Shown: positions 23,563 to 34,794 of the stretch, in pieces
How the letters are laid out: every line of letters begins with the position of its first letter
How positions within the stretch are numbered: the stretch's first letter is position 1
Source: Aquilaria yunnanensis
Lineage: Eukaryota; Streptophyta; Magnoliopsida; Malvales; Thymelaeaceae
DNA length: 64,000 bases
Direction: 5' to 3'
NCBI GenBank assembly: GCA_039654915.1
Contig: CM077597.1
Span: forward strand, 41,266,001 to 41,330,000
The notes under the pieces: model-generated
The model's input: the letters and a program-made list of their open reading frames with translations, nothing else
The model's database searches: none
What the model was told of the DNA's origin: nothing
Position numbers and translations under genes: made by a program

Positions 23563-24686
23563 GGAGGACAAGGTCCCCCTTCCTGATTCCTTTTCACCTG
23601 ACCTGCAAGTTCGCCGTTATGGCTACCCTTTGCTAAAAAGCCTTTCTTCTAAGCTCAGCCACTTCTCTGTGTTCATCAATTAAGTCCAGCTTGGTTCTCA
23701 ATCCAAGGTCGTTTCCTTCCTCATCGAACACTTGCACCCTAACTGATGGCTGAACCACTTCGATAGGAATGATGGCCTTCGTGCCGATGACGAGTGAGAA
23801 AGGTGTCACTTGTGGCCCTTCGGGGTGTTGTCCAATAGCTCCATAGTACGCTAGGCAATTCTCCTGGCCATTTTCCTTTTGCTTGCTTCAATCTCTTTTT
23901 CAAACCATCTTTTATGGTTATATTGGACACCTCTACCTGTTCGTTGCTCTGAGGATGGGCTACCAGGGCGAAGTGCATTTTTATCCCGAGGTTGGTAGTG
24001 AATTCTTGGAATCCTTTGTCAATAAACTGGGAACCATTGTCGGCCACTATCACCCTCAATATGCCGAATCTGCATATGATGTTCTTCTAGATGAATTTCT
24101 ATATATCCTTCGCCGTAATGGTTGCCAGGGGCTCTGCCTCAATCCACTTAGTGAAGTAATCTACTGCAACTACGCAGAACTTAACTCCTCCGGGTGTTGT
24201 TGGGAGAGGCCCGATGAGGTCAATACCCCATACTGTGAAGGGACAGGGGTAGTTAGCTGAAGTTATCATTTCCGAGGGTAGCCTTTGGATGTTGGTGTGT
24301 CTTTGGCAATTGTCACATTTCTGGACAAATTGCCTTGCGTCCTTCCTTAAGGTGGGCCAGAAGTATCCCTGGCGAAGTAGTATTCCTACCAGAGCATCAG
24401 TTCCTATGTGGGAACCATAGGCCCCCTCATGAACTTCTCTGAGGACTGTCTAGACGTCCTCTTCGCCGACACACCTCTGCAGTGGACTTGCATACCCTTG
24501 TCGGTATAACTCCTCTCCGATTAGGAAATATCATCCGGAACGTCTTCACACTTTTGCCACCTCGTGAAGGTCTTCGGGAAGCTCCGAAGTCATAAGATAC
24601 CTTTTTATGGAATTTTTCCTTCCTCTTTCCGAGGTTGCTATGCTCATTATTGCTATGCTCGGGTGACTTAGCACTTTGGTGGACTT
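23563..24686 (-). pseudogene. pol: Integrase of E, main part
   Basis: Reading the minus strand from about 24480 there is an HHCC finger (HEGAYGSHIG ... CDNC), then a DDE core with GIDLIGP, VADNGSQF and an acidic residue in NEQVEVSN. Stops are present near 24450, in the middle of the core and at 23633-23635. It aligns nearly residue for residue with 48990-49834 of D. The frame is lost close to the solo LTR I boundary. It is not functional. Confidence 0.88.
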
Positions 24687-24688
24687 TT

Positions 24689-25543
24689 TTAACTTGGCCA
24701 AAATATCTGCTTCAATATTTTTTGACGAGGCACGCTCTCGATGTGTACCGCATCGAACTCTTGGATGAGCTTTATCCCGAGGTCATGATACTTTGCCAAG
24801 GTTGGGTCCTTCGCGTCGTAGTCCCCTGCCATCTGTCGGACCACAAGCTGAGAATCGCTATGCGCCTTTACGTTTCTTACACCAACTTTTCTGGCGAGGC
24901 GTAAACCTGCTATGAGGGCTTCATATTTTGCCACGTTATTGGTGATGTTAAATACTAATTTGATGGCTTTCGTGGCTTCCATACCTTTGGGACCACAGAG
25001 CATTACTCCAGCTCCTTGATGTTCGAAATCGGAGGCCCCGTCAACAAACAGAGTCCACTCAGGCTCATTCTTACTGAGGTTAGGTTGATTGTCTTCGGCA
25101 ACGGGTACTTCGATGATAAAGTCTACCAATACCTGTGCTTTTATTGCCTTCCTTGGCATGTAGGTGATGTCATACTCACCGAGCTTAATGCACCACTTCG
25201 ATAGCCTTCCCGAGTGGTGTACCTTCAAGTTACTCCGGACGATAATGGGGTGCCCTTGAAAATAAGGTCGCAACCTTCTGCTTGCAAGTACTAGGGCATC
25301 AATAGCCTTTTGTAGCAAAGGGTACCTGACTTCGGCACCATGTAGATACTTGCTCATGTAATATACCGGCCATTGCTTTGCCCCCTCTTCCTTCACTAGG
25401 ACCGAACTTACTTCTTCTTTGGTGACGGCGAGGTAAAGTATGAGGGGTTTTCCTTCACGTGGCTGCCAAAGTGTCGGCAGACGAGTTAGGTAGACTTTCA
25501 GCTCTTCCCAGACCTTTTGGTAGTCTTCATTCCAAAGGTGCAC
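24689..25543 (-). pseudogene. pol: Dual RNase H region of E
   Basis: The frame is open for 284 codons and holds two RNase H-like units. The first (about 25270-25480) has the Gypsy-type framework, but the motif that should hold the first catalytic aspartate reads YLAVT. The second (about 24720-25090) begins TLFVDGASDFEHQGAG and has the spaced acidic residues (E in KYEAL, D in AHSDSQ) of the archaeal-type RNase H. Two RNase H domains in this order are a known mark of the Tat lineage; the second is thought to be the active one. Confidence 0.85.
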
Positions 25544-25558
25544 CTCAATTATGAGGTC

Positions 25559-26297
25559 TCACCCACTTTTTTCTGCTTTAGTGAGGACCTTGAAGAACGG
25601 TCGGCAGCGATCCCCATATCTGGAGATCAATCTGCTAAGGGATGTGATTCTCCCCATGAGTCTTTGCATGTCTTTGTTCATCTTGGGTGTTCGGAATCCT
25701 AACAAGGCCTTGACTTTTTCTGGATTAGCGTCGATACCTCTCTCTGACACCATAAATCCGAGAAACTTACTAGCATTCACCCCAACACACGCATTTTTTG
25801 GGGTTGAGATGAATTCCGAATGTCCTTAACTGGTGGAATCTCTTTGCTAAGTCTGTGATATGACTATCAGGCAGTTTGCTCTTAACTATCATATCATCGA
25901 CGTAGACTTCCATGTTTCTCCCAATTTGGGAATCAAAGACCCTGTTCATCAACCTCTGGTACGTGGCCCCTGCATTCTTAAGCCCGAATGGCATTCTAAT
26001 GTAGCAATATGTACCAGCTTCGATGATGAAGGTGGTTTTTTCCTCATCTTCGAGGTCCATCCTGATTTGATGGTACCCGCTAAATGCATTGAGGAAGCTA
26101 AGGAGACCGTATTCAGTGGTTGAGTCCACCAATTGGTCTATTGGAGGCAGAGGATACGAATCTTTAGGACAAGCATCGTTCACATTTCGGAAGTCGATGC
26201 ACATTCGGAGTTTCTCACTCCCTTTTTTCGTGGCGATGACCACGTTACTAAGCCATTTGGGATATTTGACTTCCCTAATTACGTCTGCCTCCAACAA
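25559..26297 (-). pseudogene. pol: Reverse transcriptase of E
   Basis: On the minus strand it contains RT blocks in order: LRMCIDFRNVNDACPKD, PLPPIDQLVD, SGYHQIRMDLED, MPFGLKNAGATYQRLM and the catalytic YVDDMIV. The frame changes near 25780, just after the thumb begins. The next piece (25559-25780) carries the VSERGIDANPEKV connection motif. It is a close homologue of 47130-47900 in D. Confidence 0.9.
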
Positions 26298-26653
26298 CCT
26301 TTGGATCTTAGGCTTAATGAAGCTGTTCTTGTATGCCGAAAGACTCTTTTTTTTTTTGGCGAACAGGCTTCGCGTTAGGGCGTATTTTAAGACTATGCTA
26401 GATTATGCGAGGGTCTACCCCCGACATATCCTTCAGCAAGTAGGCAAATAGATCATTGTTCATTAAAAGGAAAGATACAAGCTTTTGCTTGTCACCTTCG
26501 GCCAGATGTTTCCCTATGCGGGTATTTTGGCCCGGCACAAGCTGTACATTCTCAGTTTCAATTTTTTCTAAGTCGCTTTTCTCCCCTTCTGTAGGCTCTT
26601 CGGTCGGTGTGCCCTTTTCTCCCCGAGGTCTTTGTATGCACCTTCACCGGGCT

Positions 26654-27211
26654 CTACCTCGCCTTCACAAAGACCTTCCGGACTTCAACTTGATCAATGA
26701 ATATTTTCGCGTCCCCATCCTTCGTCCGGAAGGTGACCGTCAGATACTTCACATCTGGCCGAATGTGAAAGTTCCTTTGAGATTGCCTTCCAAGGATGGC
26801 ATTATACGAAGAGGGGACATCGATGACGATGAATCGGGTCATGGAAGAGGTGAAGAACTCTCTATTGTTTTGGACTGAAGTTCCCCTTAGCATTAGAGGT
26901 AGGTCGATCCACCTACGGACAGGGAGTTTGGAAGGACCTACCCTGAAGGTGGGAGATGTAACAGGTTTGAGGTCAGTCTTCGTGATGCCCAAGCTTGGCA
27001 ATAGATGGCAGAAGAAGACATTTGCAATGGACCCATCGTCCAAGAGCACCCTCTTTACATCCCAGCTCTCAATCCTTGCTATGATAAGAAGCGGGTCATC
27101 ATATGGAAACACTACGGCAGACCCATCTTTCCAAACAAGCTTGTTCGATGGGTTGCCGAATTCCATCACCGAGATCTCCCTGGCTTTCCTTTTCCTTTCT
27201 GCTGAGGGCAA
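26654..27211 (-). pseudogene. pol: Protease region of E
   Basis: The motif LLDDGSIANVFF is the aspartic protease active-site region as it appears in Tat elements (D-D-G-S in place of D-T-G-A). The flap and the second half (NAILGRQSQRNFHI) follow. It aligns with 43870-43914 plus 46439-46800 of D, which shows what the H insertion interrupts there. Confidence 0.85.
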
Positions 27212-28876
27212 CCCTGTGGCTGATCATCTGGATTACTCCTGCTGGGGGTGGGGGATTTTTCTTGGGACTCCAGTTTCGACGTCGGTCAGAGTCGTAGTCC
27301 TCGTCTTCCTTTCTTTCCTCCTCCCTCCTTCCCCTGGGAGAGGGTATCCGCAGGTACCAACGTAGCTGACCCTGCTTGATCAGGGACTCGATGTATTTCT
27401 TGAGTTGGAAGCAGTCCTCAGTGTCATGGCCGTGGTCCCGATGGAATTGGCAGAATTTCCTCATATTATTTTTTTTGTCCAAGGTCATGACCTTCAGACG
27501 CTGAATTTGAGCTCCCTGCCTCTCCATGGCCATTAAGATGTTCATCCTCATGGTATTCAAGGTAGTAAAAGTCAATGGCTTTTTCCCTCTCTGTTTCTGA
27601 GGACGACCCCCTGACTCTATTGGATATCAAGGGTGTTGGCTTGGCCCTTCGGGGCGAACGTGGTCGGGCTTTAGACCTCCCATCCTCAGCTCTTCAGCAG
27701 TCATGTGCTGCTCGGCCCATCGGTAAAACTTGCCGAGGGTATCTGGGGGGTCCTTCGGGAACTCGTAGAAGAGTTGTGAGTCTCGCCGAAGTCCCCATGT
27801 CATGGCGAGGATGCGTATTTCGGGCCGAAAGTTCGGCACGCTCAGGGCTTCTCGGTTGAACCTTTCAACATAGTCGTGAATGGTCTTTCCATTCCTTTGC
27901 GCTATGTCAAACATCTTAACTGGCATCTTCACCGTCGGCCTACTACCGATGAATTGTTGTGTAAACGTGGTGGAAAACTCTTGGAATCCCATGATGGTTG
28001 TACCAAGTCGTCGCCGGTCCGGAGAAGGTGACCTCAAAACATTTGCACAACATGGGGTTGTCGGCACCATGTAGCACCTTGCTATGCTTGTATTTGGTCA
28101 GGTGGGCCTGGGGTCACTACGCCCATCATACATCTCTAAGCGAGGTACCTAGAAGTCGCTGGGCGTGGGTGCCTCAACTATTGCTCAAACGAACGGGGAT
28201 TCTTCATCTGTGAAGGTCTCCGACAACCTCAACCAAACAGGCTTCCGGGAAACTTGCCTTTCCACCTTGTCTAACCTCTCAAGGATTTTCTCCATGAGGC
28301 TGGTGGTACTAGCCTCTTCTCGTTGCCTAAGAGTCTTTGGCAGTGAGGAGCGATGTTTCCTCTTTGGGGAGTAACTTCACCTACGAGGAGATGGTGACCT
28401 CTTATACGGTGATGGGCTCATTCGACAAGAGGCTCTGGGCCCTTTTGATGTTGTTTCTTCAACATGACGCCCTCTGAGGGGGACACCCTTGATTGAGCAT
28501 TCGTTGTGGAAGTCTCCACTTGCTTGAACTCCAGTGGGTAGGCTTGGGCCTCCCCTCTCGGCGAGCAGCCGGCGAGGGGGCTGTTCGGACCGAAGGTGGT
28601 TGGGATCACCTCTGGTCAAGTTGCTGCATCATTGAGGCCACTATGGAATGCTAGAAAATCCCTTAGGAAGCCCACGGTAACGGTCAGAGGACGTTCATCC
28701 TCCGGCAAAGAGGTCCCGGTAACTGGCAGCTCGGTCGCCGGTTGAGTCTCCGATGCGAATGGGGACTTTGGAAGACCCTTATCCTTAGAACGTTGATTCT
28801 CAACGACGGCCACCTGAGAGTGGTTTTCCACAGACGGTGCCAAATGACGCCCGGCGGCATCTTTGTTATGTGACAT
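27099..28876 (-). pseudogene. gag: Gag of E, starting inside the 5' LTR
   Basis: The ATG at 28874-28876 lies 30 bp inside the LTR (which ends at 28845 on this strand). The frame passes through the primer site into MSHNKDAAGRHLAPSVENH, then an S/P/R-rich linker. The capsid-type domain is at 27627-28070 (QQFIGSRPTVKMPVKMF and similar). A zinc-knuckle-like motif CQFHRDHGHDTEDC follows at about 27410-27452. Stops and frame changes separate these pieces. Capsid and knuckle are highly similar to D. It is not functional. Confidence 0.85.
28828..28844 (-). other. Primer binding site of E
   Basis: On the minus strand TTTGGCACCGTCTGTGG directly follows the LTR end GCGTCA. The D counterpart is TTTGGCGCTGTCTGTGG. 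This class of primer site is typical of Tat/Ogre elements. I did not assign the tRNA. Confidence 0.8.
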
Positions 28877-29720
28877 GGTGTAGCTGCAAAATTGGGCTTC
28901 CGGTATGAAGGTGTTTGTAAAGAGTCCTCCAGTGAAGAAAGTGCCTTAGAGAGGAGCTTCTGGCGAGGATATGGCTGCAAGACTCAGTAAAACAGAGGTT
29001 AAAGACTCCCTGAAGTATGATTCTGGAGGAGGAGCCTTCGATGCTCAAGTCATCCTTTTTAGGATGAAAGTAAGAAGGATTGAAAAGCAGATAATGGCTA
29101 GAGTTTCCTCTTTCTTACTTATTGTCTCCCTTGTGCCAAGGTTCTCTACAGATATTTATATGAGGTCCCTAGGAGGAGGCCTCTAGGTACAGCTTGTCTT
29201 AGATCACAACACATGGTTGGCCAGATTTGATCCGTACGTTCGGGGACAGGCGCTCGCAAGCTTGCTGTAGCCATTCTGACTGAAGGTAGAGGCCGTGTGG
29301 GTGGGCTGTGTGTCAGAGGCGTGTGCGAGGTCCTTTGTGTTAGAGGCCCCTAATCATTTTTGTCTTATCCACTAAGAACTCCTTCGGCGATGGACTCTCT
29401 TAAGGGAGTGCGACCCCTTTGACAGGTGAGCCTCCTTTGGTATGACTTTGCTCTCCGAAGGCCACGTAGGGAGGCTCCTCGGCAGTGTGAAGGACCTTCA
29501 GAGGATGCCATATTCTTTCAAAAGTGGGGAGATGATCCTCGAGATCTCCAAACAGCTTGACCGAGGATGGCATATCATGCCAATTCGAGGGTGGTGGTGA
29601 CATTAGTCGAGGGTGGTGATGATCCCATCTATCCTAAGGTGGGTTAAATGTACTTCCGAGGATGGTACCTTGTCAGTCGTCCTTAGAAGCTATCCGAGTG
29701 TGATATCCATTTGGCTATCA
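28845..29720 (-). repeat. Element E 5' LTR
   Basis: It is 876 bp, paired with 4623-5343 plus 16322-16474. On the minus strand it starts TGATAGCC and ends GCGTCA. It contains the TATA box and the first codons of gag. Confidence 0.92.
29151..29162 (-). promoter_or_regulatory. TATA box of the E 5' LTR
   Basis: CATATAAATATC on the minus strand, about 275 bp upstream of the gag ATG. The 3' LTR copy near 4932 has the same core with one change. Confidence 0.65.
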
Positions 29721-29725
29721 CAAAT

Positions 29726-29975
29726 AATTTTGGGTTAAAGTTAAAAGTTAGGTTATAAAAACTCATTTTAACCACTCAGGCCTCAGGCCGACTCGTCGAG
29801 ATGCAAAATTACCATTTTGCCCACAAACCTCATTTAGCACCTTAACCATCTCGAAACTTAGTGAACTTGGCTAAACTTACTTATTCTTCCTATGTAAACT
29901 TGAATTAAGGTCCCAAACTTGATTTAAAACACTTTACCTTACTCATACGTGCTTTCCACTATGAAGGCCATAACA
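29726..29975 (-). repeat. Element F 3' LTR, part 2
   Basis: It resumes the alignment with 36930-37179 after E (TTGGGTTAAAGTTAAAAG at 29730 and 36933). It ends GGCCATAACA at 29975, next to the pol end of F. Confidence 0.88.
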
Positions 29976-32820
29976 TTCTCCATTCATTCTGGAATTTGGT
30001 CCTCCAAATTCTGCTGCAACTCTGGAAGAACACTAGATATCTTTTCAACATATCCTGCTCCATTTCCCAGGTATCTTCCTCTTCACTATGGTTAGACCAA
30101 AGGATCTTAACCATCAAAATCCAATTAGTTGGAAGTTTCTTGACCTGCCTATCAAGTATTTCAATGGGTTTTTCTTCATAGGTCAAGTCTTCCGGGATGG
30201 GGTGCCATTGAAGGATTAACTACCTGTCTCGAATCCACCATGCATTTTCTTAGAAGACTAACGTGAAACATGTTATACACTTGGGATAGGTTAGGTGGTA
30301 ATGCCAACCGACAAGCAACTTTCCTTATTCGCTTCAATACCCCATAGGGTCTGATGTACTTAGGGGCTAACTTACCCGTCTGCCCCAAACGGGTAACTCT
30401 TTTCATGGGCAACACTTTGAGAAGTACTTTGTCCCCAACTTCAAAACTGAAATCTTTTCTTCTCAACTTTGCATACTTGGTCTATCCATCATTGGCTGTC
30501 TTAGTCCATTTTTGGATTAACTTGATCTTAGCTGTGGTATCAACTATGATTTTAGGAGCAATAACTACCCTGTCTGCAGGATCTGCCCAATAATGGGGCA
30601 TCATACAACACCTTCCATACCAAGCCTTGTATGGTGCCATACCTATAACAGTTAGATGACTATTATTATAAGCAAACTCGATAAGTGGTAGATATTCATC
30701 CCAATCACCTTTGAAATCAATAGCACACATACGTAACATATCCTCGAAAGTTTGGATCACTCTCTTAGACTGCCCATCAGTCTATGGATGGAAAGTGATA
30801 CTAAGACTAACCTTGCTTCCCAATGCCTCCTAGAAAGCATTCCAAAATTGTAACACAAACCAAGGAACTTTATAAGATATAATCAAATCTAGTATACCAT
30901 GGAGTCTCACAATCTCCTTGAGGTACAACTAAGCCAATCTCTCCAATGTATAAGTGATCTTGAGAGGTATAAAGTGTGCCGACTTCATCAACCGATGAAC
31001 CATTATTCATATAGCATCATCCCGACTTCGAGTATTTGGCAATCCTACTAGGAATCCATAGTAATGGACCCCCACTTCCTAATTGGAAGAGGTAAACACT
31101 AAAGTGTACTTGGTGGTTTCTGATGTTTAGCTTTAACCATTTGGCGTGTCAAACACTTTGCCACATGTCCTTCTACATCCCTTTTGAGTCCTGGCCATCA
31201 GAAATGCATTTTCAGATCATGATACATCTTACTAATGCCAAGGTGAACGTGGAAAGTACTAGTATGTGCCTCATATAGGATTTGCTGCCTAAGTCCTTCC
31301 ATATTCAGTGCATAAAGATGATTTCCATAGTGTAGAATCCCATTCTTGTACTGGAATTCCTTATTCACAGTACCAAGCTTTACTTCTCTGAAAATTTTCT
31401 TCAGCAATGGATCTTTCATTTGAGCATCCTTAACTGTAACTAACCAAGCTGATTGTATTTCTAGAACATAGATTAAGGATTTCTCTTGGTTTTTCCAAAA
31501 TTCATGCAAAGCCGAGAAACAATCCCCAAAAAATCCTCTCAAGGAATTTGTAGCCTGATCCTTAGATAGGATCACTCCTGTGTCCTTTCGGCTTAACGCA
31601 TCTGCTACCACATTCCCTTTGCCAACACAGTACTCTATTGAACAATCATAATCTTTTATGTATTCAATCCATCGACGTTGGTTCAGGTTTAGATCCTTTT
31701 TTGTGAATAGATACTTCAAACTCTTATGATCGATAAAGATCCTGAAAGACCTACCCATCAAGTAATGCCTCCATAACTTGAGCGCAAAGATTACCGCTGC
31801 TAGCTCAAAATCCTGAGTAGGGTAGTTCAACTTATTAGGCCTTAGCTATCTTGAACCATAGGTGATCACTTGACACTTCTGCATTAATACACACCCTAGA
31901 CCAGAACCCGATGTATCAGTGTATATTGTAAAAGCCTTGTTCGGATCTGGTAGAATAAGTATTGGTGCACTAGTCAATCTTTTCTTCAATTCTATGTAAG
32001 CTTCCTCACACTTCAACGTCCATTCAAACCTCTGAGTTTTCTTGGTCAAGGCCGTTAACAGTGTACCTATCATAGAGAATTTCTCTATGAATCGCCTGTA
32101 GTAGCCTGCCAAGCCCAAGAAACTCCACACTTCTATAACTGTAGTTTGCCTTTTTCACTCAACTACCACCTAAACCTTTTCAGGATCAACTAACAGACCC
32201 TGAGCACTAATGATGTGCCCCAAAAATTGAATCTTTTCAGACCAAAACTCATACTTAGTCAACTTTTCATAGTACTGATTATCCTTCAGCACTTGCAAAA
32301 CTATCTAAAGGTGCTCCTCATGTTCTGGAGAAAACTGTGAGTACACCAAAATGTCATCAATGAAAACCTCAACAAACTGATCCAGAAATGGTCTAAAGAT
32401 TTGATTCATATCTTCCATGAACACTGTAGGGGCGTTAGTCACACCAAATGGCATAACTGTATACTCGTAGTATCCATATCTTGTCCTGAAGGTAGTTTTT
32501 TTAGATATCTTACTCTTTAACTCTAATTTGAAAGTATCCAGATTGGAGGTCAATCCTAGAAAACACCTCTACTCCTCTAAGTCTATCAAATAGATCATCA
32601 ATTCTAGGAAACGGATACTTAGTCTCAACTATTACTGCGTTCAACTTTCTATAGTCGATGCACAGTCTCAAAGGACCATCCTTCTTATTCGAAAACAACA
32701 CCAGGCCTCCCCACAATGATACACTAGGCCTTATAAAGCCTTTCTCTAGCAGTTCCTCCAACTGCTTCTTTAACTCATCCATCTCAGGAGCTAACATTTT
32801 ATATGGTGGTATCAAAATAA
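29976..32820 (-). pseudogene. pol: Degenerate pol of F (RT, RNase H, integrase, chromodomain)
   Basis: The order on the minus strand is RT fragments at 32305-32815 ([39 protein letters not shown]), RNase H at 31600-32130 ([26 protein letters not shown]), integrase finger and core pieces at 30480-31500, a GPY-like segment at 30176-30466 and a chromodomain-like tail at 29976-30186 (WILMVKILWSNHSEEE). Frames change at least six times. The motifs are those of a Met-primed chromovirus and differ from E and D, which have the Tat set. Confidence 0.88.
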
Positions 32821-33239
32821 GTTCAATCCCAGGCTAAAGATGGATTGCAAACTCGGTATCGCTCTTGGGTGGTAACCCAGGCAACTCTACTAGAAACACT
32901 TCAACAAACTGATTGGCTATAGGAATTTTCTCAAGTTCCTCCTTTATGACCACCCCATTCAATCATGAATACTCTTCCTCATTAACTATGGGGATGGTAT
33001 CCATAAGTCTAAGATGCAAACTTTTAGCACTAGATGCTAATCTTCCTATGCAAGTCACTTTAACTCCCTGAGCATCAGTAATATCGACTGAGTGATTCAC
33101 ATAGCCAATTTGTGCCTTATGGTTACTTAGCTAATCCATTCCTAACCCTAGTTCATAAGACCTCAATTCTATCACCCACAACTCACAACAGAAATCATGG
33201 TCGCCTAACTACAAAGGATACCTAATAACCACCTTATTG

Positions 33240-34653
33240 GTTATAATAAAACTCCCCCTGTAGTTCTGATGAGTCTTAACACACCTGAGATTTCTCATTG
33301 CAATTTAAAATTATCTACCAATGCAGATGATATCACTGAAATAGTAGCTCCTGTATCAAAAAGCACTCTAACACTACCATTTTGAAAAGTAAAATTACCT
33401 CGAACGATGGCTAGCTCTTTGGTCACCTAACTCGCCAGGGTAAAAACCCTTGGGTCAATTGCTGCTGCGACTATACCAGGTCATTTTCCTATGGCAAGGG
33501 GTACAAGGGGTAAATTCCTGGGTAGACCTAGCAAAGGTCGAGCCCGTGGGCATTCCTTCGCCCAATGTCCTTTCTGACCACAGATATTGTAAATATCAAT
33601 CCCCAAGGTACATGGCCTCGTGCCATGGAATCATCTACACGTAGGGCATAAACCCATTTTCTTTCCTTTGAAGGAACCTTGTCTTTCAACCATTGGTCAC
33701 TTCCTAGCGCTCTTTCCTAGGTTGGCTAGTGCAACCTCCACCTTTTTGCTAGGTTCCCTCGAATCCTCAAACTCCATTTCTAAGGCTAATACCTTATAAA
33801 CTACTTAGCGATAACTCTTGATATCAACTGTCACCATATATCTCTGAAGCATGGGTTTTAGACGTTGCAAAAATTTCTTGGCCTTCAACTCATCGTTCCC
33901 AACCATGTAGGGGGCATACCGAATGAGTAAATTGCAATGCTGCTTATATTCTCGCATAGACATTTGTCCTTGCACTAGATTCTCAAACTGGATCCTCTTT
34001 TGATCCTGTGTAGCTTCACTAATATATTCCTATTAGAATTTCTTCTCAAAATCTGACCACTTAAGCACCTTTTTCTTGTGCTTCGGTCGAGTAACATTGC
34101 TTTCTCTTAGCATCTCCATTACATCATCCAACCATAAACTGGCCCTCCATCTCAAAAAGAAAGGTATTAAGGCCATCCCTTGCTCGGACTCATAGCCTCC
34201 ACAAGTGAAAAGTTAATTCCTCCTAGATAACTAATCTTCTGCTCAATTAGGATCACCTATCCCATCAAAACTCGGTGGGTCAATAGTCTTAAACTTTTCC
34301 AATAACCTCATTTGATGTGGGGTGTCTCCCCTCCTTGGAGCCTCTATAATATCTAGCTTCTTCCCTCCCCATGAACATGATTTCTCCTTTCATGAGCCTA
34401 GGCACTTGCTGTTACTCAACATGCCTCTCCTGATCCTGGTGTGGATCATTCTCTTCTTAGGCAACTACTCTGTCCTCATGATCTTGAAACAATTTAGTCA
34501 TGATGGTAGTCATACCGTGTGCCATTTGGGTCATAGTCTGAGTTAACCCCTGAAGCACCTAGACATCTCATCTAGCCTGGCCATAACTGCATCACCCGAA
34601 CCTTTACCAAGTTCTCGAGCTCCTCTCGAAGCTCCTAACGTAGTGTCAACCAT
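33240..34653 (-). pseudogene. gag: Degenerate gag and protease of F
   Basis: The minus strand has a probable ATG at 34651-34653, followed by a capsid-type region with recognisable pieces (FENLVQGQMSMREYKQH, NLLIRYAPYMVGNDELKAKK) around 33870-34050. A zinc knuckle at about 33565-33610 has its first cysteine replaced by tyrosine (YNICGQKGHWAKECP). A protease motif LFDTGATISVIS lies near 33330-33370. Many in-frame TAG codons are present. The segment 32821-33239 is the protease-RT linker, also decayed. Confidence 0.75.
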
Positions 34654-34777
34654 ATCAACCTGCAACCAAAGCTAGACGACATTGCCCAGATGTTGGTCAG
34701 TACTAACTATTCTAGCACATGGACTTCCAAAACTAGATCTCAGTCTTAGCCTTCAATATCTATGAAGTGAGCTTTGA

Positions 34778-34789
34778 GCCCTGAAACCA
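34778..34789 (-). other. Primer binding site of F (decayed tRNA-iMet)
   Basis: TGGTTTCAGGGC on the minus strand has two mismatches to TGGTATCAGAGC. It lies five bases from the LTR end at 34795. Its position fixes that boundary. Confidence 0.65.
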
Positions 34790-34794
34790 AAAAC

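Larger units (their letters stand above)
4623..29720 (-). mobile_element. Element E: Tat-type Ty3/Gypsy element with antisense gene, carrying A and I
   Basis: It lies on the minus strand with LTRs of 874 bp (4623-5343 plus 16322-16474) and 876 bp (28845-29720), starting TGATG or TGACG and ending CTATCA. Flanks are AAAAT (4618-4622) and CAAAT (29721-29725), a target duplication with one mismatch. The LTRs differ at about one base in ten, mostly by transitions. Reading from the right: TATA box, gag, protease, RT, two RNase H domains, integrase (interrupted by solo LTR I), then a gene on the plus strand, a polypurine tract and the 3' LTR, which element A splits. The primer site is of the TTTGGCRCYGTCTGTGG type, as in Tat/Ogre elements, and unlike the Met site of A, B, C and F. 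Confidence 0.9.

Noticed and set aside
23400..23597. Minus-strand ORF spanning the solo LTR I edge
   Set aside because: It joins LTR sequence to integrase remnants of E by chance; the CTTTC duplication at 23558 lies within it.
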